From Spirochaetaceae bacterium (GTDB taxonomy: Bacteria > Spirochaetota > Spirochaetia > Treponematales > Breznakiellaceae), in the NCBI GenBank assembly GCA_031256815.1, contig JAIRPU010000137.1, positions 1-10,667 of the forward strand: DNA of 10,667 nucleotides, written 5' to 3'. A program made the position numbers and the translations under genes. Below are positions 6,900-10,667 of the stretch, one piece after another. Position 1 is the first letter of the stretch, and each line of letters opens with the position of its first letter. The notes under the pieces were generated by a model. It saw nothing but the letters and a program-made list of their open reading frames with translations. It was not told where the DNA came from and did no database searches.

Positions 6900-7463
6900 T
6901 TAAAAGTTTTCAAGAAAAGAGTCGCGTATTTCTGATTTTTTTGAATTCAGTGCTTCTGAGTTATCAAGAAGCGTGTTAAAGACTTTTTTATCTATATATT
7001 TAACAACAAGCGGACGTTCTATTGATATACGCACAGATTCAGATTCCCATATTGCTTCTTTTGGATTAAGAACAGAAGGCTGGCCGTATTTTTTTACAAA
7101 GGACATAAATATTGAATAGTGGTCTATTAATTCCGTATTCATCGTAAAAGCCATTATAAAAACCGCATTATCTTTAAGTTGAAAAAACGCCCGTTTTATA
7201 TATGAACTTCCCGCGCTTTCCACAAGATTTTGTTCAGTTACAGGTAGATACGAAACATCCTGGTCGCCTCTAAAAACAAAAAGGCTGTCGTCTTTAAGCG
7301 CAGTTTTGAGCGAATCAATATTCATTCCAATAGAAAACTGCCTGAACGAATTTGGCAATTCAGATGCCGCGGCAGCCTCAGGCGTGGAAGCGGCGTCTTC
7401 CTGCGCATGAGCTGAAAGCAGGACGGCAAATAAAAGCAATATAGTAAAAAAACGTTTGTTCAT
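6900..7463 (-). CDS. Small secreted (periplasmic) protein of unknown function
   Basis: I do not recognise a named family. The 187-residue product has a clear Sec signal peptide: a basic start (M-N-K-R), a hydrophobic core (about 5-17) and a signal peptidase I site A-H-A before Gln21, so it should be periplasmic. After an Ala/Glu-rich linker (22-38), the mature part (about 40-165) alternates charged and hydrophobic residues. It has F-S-I-G-M (43-47), R-G-D-Q-D-V (65-70), K-Y-G-Q-P (125-129), a Trp at 139 and E-R-P-L-V-V-K-Y (149-156). The pattern suggests a compact alpha/beta domain, possibly assisting envelope assembly, but no catalytic motif is evident. There is no lipobox. It starts at ATG 7463 without a good Shine-Dalgarno sequence, 54 bp after the MATE gene, and may be co-transcribed with it. 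Confidence 0.75.
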   Translation of the reverse strand: MNKRFFTILLLFAVLLSAHAQEDAASTPEAAAASELPNSFRQFSIGMNIDSLKTALKDDSLFVFRGDQDVSYLPVTEQNLVESAGSSYIKRAFFQLKDNAVFIMAFTMNTELIDHYSIFMSFVKKYGQPSVLNPKEAIWESESVRISIERPLVVKYIDKKVFNTLLDNSEALNSKKSEIRDSFLENF

Positions 7464-7479
7464 CGTTAAGATTATTATC

Positions 7480-7496
7480 GGATTTTTTTTAAATCC
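7480..7496. repeat. Short A/T-rich inverted repeat between the MATE and secreted-protein genes
   Basis: GGATTT and AAATCC flank five T (plus strand) in the 54-bp gap. The stem is weak, and the following minus-strand sequence has no T-run, so termination here is doubtful. It would not prevent read-through from the exporter gene. Confidence 0.25.
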
Positions 7497-7517
7497 ATAA
7501 AACTATCATACATAATT

Positions 7518-8918
7518 TTAGGCTTGAACAGACATTTTTTTTAATTCAAACAATGTGCAGATGCCTGTAGCCAAAAGCGCTATAAAGTCGGCAACGGGCA
7601 TCGCCCAAACAATGCCTGTAAGCCCCCAAAGTTTTCCAAAAATAAAAATAGCGGGGATAAGAGCAAATACCTGTCTTGTAAGCGAAAGGAATATGGCGGT
7701 TCTTGGCCTGCCTGTTACAACAAACATATTGGAAGCCACAATTGTAAAGCCGTTTAAGGGCAGCATTATACATGCTACGCGAAGCGCCCATGGCGTCCAT
7801 TCAAGAATAGCTGAGCTGGCTTTATCCTCCGATGTAAAAATATTAACTATTGCATTCGGGAATATTTCTACAACAAGAAAACCAAAAACGCATATAAGCG
7901 TTGCGGCTCCTATAGCGCCCAAAAACGCCTTGCGAACGCGTTTAAACTGCTTTGCTCCATAGTTATAACCAAGAACGGGCTGCGCTCCCTGATTTATACC
8001 AAAAACAGGCATAAGAATAAGCATAGTAAAAGTACCTACAATATTCATGGCAGAAATTGCGATATCACCGCCATTCTGCCCCAGCCTTGCCGCGCCATAC
8101 CAGCCCATGCTGTAATTGAAAAGCAGCTGGACGCTGGACATGGCGAATTGCAATAAAAACTGTGCGGAGCCAAAGCCCAAAATTGCAATAGATATAGCCA
8201 GTTTAAAACGCGGCGGCGAAATATGCAGCCTGACTACCGCTTTTCGTCCCATGCTAAAATATAAAAGCCATGCCGAAGAAAAAATCCATGAAATTACAGT
8301 AGCGTAGGCGGCGCCTTCTACTCCCCACTTCAGTATAAAAATAAATATAGGGTCAAGTACGGTGTTTATAAGCGCGCCTATTACCATTCCCATCATTGAA
8401 ATAACAGGAAATCCCTGCGCGCGCGTACAGTGCGAAAGCCCGAAACTTATCATAAAAAAAGTAGTTCCGGCAAGAATAATACGATAATAACGCCGCGCAT
8501 AATCCAGTGCGCGGCTTTCGCTGCTTGCTCCAAGCAGTGAAAGTATTTGTTCAAAAAAAACAAATTCCAGGATAATTAAAATAATGCTGGAAATTATTAG
8601 AAGCCAAAATCCGTGATTTAATGATTGTTCTGCATCGTTTTTGCGCTGTTCTCCAAGTTTTACAGAAATCATGTTTGCCGCGCCAATTCCAAACAGCATT
8701 GCAAACGCCATTGTTAATGTCATTAAAGGTAATACAAGCGAAAGCCCGCCAAGCGCTATTTCATCTACACCGCGTCCTACAAAAATTCTGTCAACTACAT
8801 TATAAAGCGCATTAAGCAACATTCCGGTAATTGCGGGAATTGAAAATTGAAATAATAGTTTGCCAACACCAGCAGTTCCAAGCCTGCTTGCAGCATTAAA
8901 AGAGTCTTGTTTTTCCAT
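7518..8918 (-). CDS. MATE family efflux transporter (MepA-like)
   Basis: A 466-residue inner-membrane exporter of the multidrug and toxic compound extrusion family, expected to expel cationic drugs, dyes or metabolites using a Na+ or H+ gradient. The length and about 12 hydrophobic segments fit the family. The first half starts R-L-G-T-A-G-V-G-K-L-L and has N-A-L-Y-N-V-V-D-R-I-F-V-G-R-G (36-50), typical of MepA/DinF-like members, plus D-P-I-F-I-F (189-194). The second half has the repeat motif G-I-N-Q-G-A-Q-P-V-L-G-Y-N-Y-G (307-321) and V-T-G-R-P-R (401-406). The substrate cannot be told from sequence. ATG 8918 gives a standard N-terminus but has no Shine-Dalgarno sequence; a promoter ends just before it. 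Direct repeats upstream suggest regulation. The secreted-protein gene follows. Confidence 0.95.
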   Translation of the reverse strand: MEKQDSFNAASRLGTAGVGKLLFQFSIPAITGMLLNALYNVVDRIFVGRGVDEIALGGLSLVLPLMTLTMAFAMLFGIGAANMISVKLGEQRKNDAEQSLNHGFWLLIISSIILIILEFVFFEQILSLLGASSESRALDYARRYYRIILAGTTFFMISFGLSHCTRAQGFPVISMMGMVIGALINTVLDPIFIFILKWGVEGAAYATVISWIFSSAWLLYFSMGRKAVVRLHISPPRFKLAISIAILGFGSAQFLLQFAMSSVQLLFNYSMGWYGAARLGQNGGDIAISAMNIVGTFTMLILMPVFGINQGAQPVLGYNYGAKQFKRVRKAFLGAIGAATLICVFGFLVVEIFPNAIVNIFTSEDKASSAILEWTPWALRVACIMLPLNGFTIVASNMFVVTGRPRTAIFLSLTRQVFALIPAIFIFGKLWGLTGIVWAMPVADFIALLATGICTLFELKKMSVQA

Positions 8919-8924
8919 TTCATA

Positions 8925-8953
8925 TAGATAATGTTTTTATTGTGCTTAGTCAA
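8925..8953 (-). promoter_or_regulatory. Candidate MATE gene promoter
   Basis: On the minus strand TTGACT (8948-8953, five of six to consensus) is followed after 17 bp by TATCTA (8925-8930, only three of six). Transcription would start about at ATG 8918, implying a leaderless or near-leaderless message, which agrees with the absence of a Shine-Dalgarno sequence. The weak -10 box is the main doubt and would suit an activated promoter. Confidence 0.35.
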
Positions 8954-8964
8954 TATTATTTTGA

Positions 8965-8993
8965 GCTGTTGTTTAAGAATTGCTGTTGTTTAA
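8965..8993. repeat. Pair of perfect 12-bp direct repeats upstream of the MATE promoter
   Basis: GCTGTTGTTTAA occurs at 8965-8976 and again at 8982-8993 (plus strand), period 17 bp, with no mismatch. The nearer copy is 11 bp from the -35 box of the candidate MATE promoter, a normal place for a regulator binding site. I see no gene in the rest of this gap (8994-9112), only weak G/C-rich inverted repeats such as CCGGC/GCCGG at 9054-9077. Confidence 0.6.
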
Positions 8994-9112
8994 TGAATCT
9001 AAGAAGGCAATTTTTATGCCTGCAGCATTTTGTCTGCGCCGTTCGCTGTATGCCCGGCCTTATCTGCTATGTGCCGGCTGCGCTTCTAAATACACAGGGG
9101 CAAACAACAAAA

Positions 9113-9790
9113 TCAGCGTGTTTTACCAACGCCATTTTGCGCGCAATGCGGGCGTAGTTTACAAACTGAACAAAAAGGGCTTATTGGCCTGCAAATCTGT
9201 TGCCCGTAAAGCACAAGCAAAGGATTTATTTCTTTCCAGTAACGGAGCGGCAGTATCGACCTAAGGCAGGTTTCGGTTTCTTCAGGCGTTTTGGAGCAAA
9301 GCCATCCTGCGCGGTTTGAAATACGGTGTACATGCGTATCTACGCAAATTCCGTCAATATCAAATGCTTCGATAAGTACAAGATTGGCGGTTTTACGCCC
9401 GACACCAGGCAGCGCAAGCAGCTCTTCCATAAGCGCAGGAACTTTACCCTTATAGGCGCTGACAAGCGTTTTTGCGATAGATATAAGATTTTTTGTTTTT
9501 GTTTTATAGAATCCTGCCGGGTATATAAGTTTTTCAATTTGCGCGGCGTCAAGTTCAAGTAATTTTTCAGGAGAGGGCGCTTTTTCCAAAAGCTTTGCAG
9601 AAGAAACAAGGGTTACTTCATCTTTTGTTCTAAGGCTGATTATTGTTGATGAGAGGACTGCCCATGCGTCATGTTTAAAACGTTCCGCTATTGTAGTAAC
9701 CGAAGGCGCGTTTTGCCGTGCTTTCCATTCTTTTAAAACAGCAATTACCGCATCCCAGTCTAATTTGTTTTGAGTATTTCCGGTACACAT
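9113..9790 (-). CDS. nth: Endonuclease III (DNA glycosylase/AP lyase)
   Basis: Nth removes oxidised pyrimidines from DNA and cuts at the abasic site, starting base excision repair. The 225-residue protein has the helix-hairpin-helix L-P-G-V-G-R-K-T-A (127-135) with catalytic Lys133, and catalytic Asp151 in V-D-T-H-V-H-R. The 18-residue spacing equals that of E. coli Lys120/Asp138. A C-terminal [4Fe-4S] site is complete: Cys200, Cys207, Cys210 and Cys216 in the C-x6-C-x2-C-x5-C pattern. The N-terminal motif I-I-S-L-R-T-K-D (50-57) differs from the E. coli L-L-S-A-Q-A-T-D, placing it nearer the subgroup shared with archaea. This, the lyase Lys and the cluster argue against MutY. ATG 9790 lies 2 bp after the trpC stop, so the two are co-transcribed. 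No T-run terminator follows. Confidence 0.96.
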   Translation of the reverse strand: MCTGNTQNKLDWDAVIAVLKEWKARQNAPSVTTIAERFKHDAWAVLSSTIISLRTKDEVTLVSSAKLLEKAPSPEKLLELDAAQIEKLIYPAGFYKTKTKNLISIAKTLVSAYKGKVPALMEELLALPGVGRKTANLVLIEAFDIDGICVDTHVHRISNRAGWLCSKTPEETETCLRSILPLRYWKEINPLLVLYGQQICRPISPFCSVCKLRPHCAQNGVGKTR

Positions 9791-9792
9791 TG

Positions 9793-10548
9793 CTATATTC
9801 CTTTTAAATAGTTTATCATGGCTTTTTTATCTTTTGCGCGCATTAAAGTTTCGCCTACAAGTACCGCGTCAAAACCGGCTTCAGAGAGGAGCTGTGTTTC
9901 TTCAGGTTTTTTTATTCCGCTTTCTGCAACCAGCGGAAGTTTTTGATTCAATTTATTAAAAAGATAGTCGCTTAATTCAAATGAAGTTTCCAGCCGCACT
10001 TCAAAACTTACAAGGTCGCGGTTATTTATGCCGATTATTTTTGCTTCCGCTTTAAGCGCTGCTTCAAGCTCGGCTTTATTATGAACTTCTACAAGCGCGT
10101 CTAGATTCAGGCTTTTTGCAAGTTTAATAAACGCGGAAAGTTTTTTAACATCAAGCAGCGCCGCTATAAGCAGAATTGCATCTGCGCCAAAAATTCTTGC
10201 TTCAAAAATCTGAAATTCGTCAATAATAAAATCTTTTCGCAGAACAGGCAGATTTGTTGCAGCGCGAACCGTTTTTAAATCTTCTATTCCGCCCAAGAAA
10301 AAGTTTTTTTCTGTAAGAACGGAAATTGCGGCTGCGCCGGCAGTTTGATAATCGCGCGCAAACTCTGCAGGTTTGTAGTCTTCGCAAATGATTCCTTTTG
10401 AAGGGGAGGCTTTTTTTAATTCGCATATAAACGAAAGCCCCGGCATACAAAGCGCGTCAAAAAAAGAATGTACGGCGGCCGCTGGAAGTCCGTGTTTGGA
10501 ACGGTCTGTTTCGATACGCACAGCGTTTTTGATTTTATCTAAAAACAC
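9793..10548 (-). CDS. trpC: Indole-3-glycerol phosphate synthase
   Basis: TrpC closes the indole ring: it converts CdRP to indole-3-glycerol phosphate with loss of CO2 and water, the step before tryptophan synthase. The 251-residue TIM barrel is a single-function enzyme with no fused PRAI (TrpF) domain. Expected active-site residues are present: Glu43 and Lys45 in E-L-K-K-A-S-P-S-K-G, Lys105 in L-R-K-D-F, Glu154 in V-E-V-H, Asn175 in I-G-I-N-N-R-D-L, Glu209 and Ser210 in E-S-G-I, and G-E at 232-233. The start is GTG 10548, with GGAGAG just upstream. It heads a unit with nth. No other trp gene is seen in the window, so either trpC is detached from the operon or the rest lies to the right on another transcript. 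Confidence 0.97.
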   Translation of the reverse strand: MFLDKIKNAVRIETDRSKHGLPAAAVHSFFDALCMPGLSFICELKKASPSKGIICEDYKPAEFARDYQTAGAAAISVLTEKNFFLGGIEDLKTVRAATNLPVLRKDFIIDEFQIFEARIFGADAILLIAALLDVKKLSAFIKLAKSLNLDALVEVHNKAELEAALKAEAKIIGINNRDLVSFEVRLETSFELSDYLFNKLNQKLPLVAESGIKKPEETQLLSEAGFDAVLVGETLMRAKDKKAMINYLKGI

Positions 10549-10586
10549 AAACTCTCCAAAAGCGCCGCCACGAACATAACGGCTTT

Positions 10587-10615
10587 ATTTTAATAATATA
10601 CGCATTAAAGGTAAA
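10587..10615 (-). promoter_or_regulatory. Candidate trpC-nth promoter
   Basis: On the minus strand TTTACC (10610-10615) and TAAAAT (10587-10592, one mismatch from consensus) are 17 bp apart. Transcription would start near 10580, leaving a leader of about 31 bases before GTG 10548 that carries the GGAGAG site. The leader is too short for a Trp-codon attenuator. Confidence 0.5.
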
Positions 10616-10634
10616 GCGCTTGTCCGCGGCAGCC

Positions 10635-10655
10635 GGCAATTCCGAAGGCAATTCC
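10635..10655. repeat. 9-bp direct repeat upstream of the trpC promoter
   Basis: GGCAATTCC occurs at 10635-10643 and 10647-10655 (period 12 bp), about 20 bp upstream of the -35 box. It may be a regulator site or may belong to a gene that runs off the right edge; I see no identifiable gene in 10616-10667. Confidence 0.35.
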
Positions 10656-10667
10656 AAATTAGAAAAT

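Noticed and set aside
6671..6913. 80-codon minus-strand reading frame running through the poly-G tract and ending at the TTG start of the OpgB-like gene
   Set aside because: It overlaps the end of the secreted-protein gene, has no ribosome binding site or recognisable domain, and contains a homopolymer-encoded proline run. It looks like open intergenic sequence.
7555..7962. 135-codon plus-strand frame inside the MATE gene
   Set aside because: It is antisense to a complete MATE domain with no independent support.
8965..8993. CRISPR-like or attachment-site interpretation of the 12-bp direct repeats
   Set aside because: There are only two copies with a 5-bp spacer, and no cas, integrase or tRNA gene is nearby. 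A promoter-linked operator fits better.
9054..9077. CCGGC/GCCGG inverted repeat as terminator of nth
   Set aside because: It has a 5-bp stem, a 14-base loop and no T-run on the minus strand.
8942..9264. Two overlapping plus-strand frames (71 and 94 codons) with many Cys, between the MATE gene and nth
   Set aside because: They overlap each other and the end of nth, lack ribosome binding sites and show no ordered metal-binding pattern.
9113..9790. MutY adenine glycosylase as identity of the nth gene
   Set aside because: The catalytic Lys133 of a bifunctional lyase is present, the protein is only 225 residues, and it lacks the MutY C-terminal domain.
10606..10667. Possible divergent gene starting at TTG 10620 with an AAAGG upstream
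   Set aside because: Only 16 low-complexity codons are visible, the start would lie within the trpC upstream region, and nothing identifies it.

Overview
This window looks like ordinary chromosomal DNA of a Gram-negative-type bacterium of moderate-to-low G+C content. A Treponema-like spirochaete is the best guess. That guess rests on the lipoprotein with a relaxed lipobox, the MEP pathway, a phase-variation-type poly-G tract and the general look of the genes; it is inference and no marker gene settles it. There is no rRNA, tRNA, CRISPR array, insertion sequence or phage gene that I can recognise.

Layout. The left third reads rightward: the last 77 codons of an HD-GYP-type protein (1-234), a PqqL-like M16 zinc protease predicted to be a lipoprotein (255-3104), and dxr for isoprenoid synthesis (3108-4217). 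These are tightly packed and probably co-transcribed. The rest reads leftward. In transcription order from the right edge it holds trpC and nth (10548-9113, 2 bp apart), a MATE exporter (8918-7518), a small secreted protein of unknown function (7463-6900), an OpgB/MdoB-type sulfatase-fold phosphoglycerol transferase (6674-4857) and a short-form phosphatidylserine decarboxylase, psd (4811-4191). The two blocks converge, and the 3' ends of dxr and psd overlap by 27 bp.

There are no gene-free stretches over 300 bp. The two largest gaps (6675-6899 and 8919-9112) hold the most interesting non-coding signals. The first has a run of 14 G at 6721-6734, placed exactly where the -35/spacer of a promoter with a perfect TATAAT should be, ahead of the transferase gene. 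This is a strong candidate for on/off or graded switching of cell-envelope phosphoglycerol decoration by slipped-strand mispairing. The second has two perfect 12-bp direct repeats just upstream of a plausible MATE promoter.

Functional themes. Envelope and phospholipid functions dominate: a lipoprotein protease, isoprenoid precursor synthesis, a phospholipid decarboxylase, a lipid-headgroup transferase, a secreted protein and an exporter. psd makes phosphatidylethanolamine, while OpgB-type enzymes take headgroups from phospholipids, so their adjacency suggests linked envelope chemistry. Psd is odd: both the usual Gly before the cleaved Ser and the Asp of its PxDG motif are replaced. I found no clearly novel multi-gene system. 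The phase-variable promoter and the unusual Psd are the points most worth following up.
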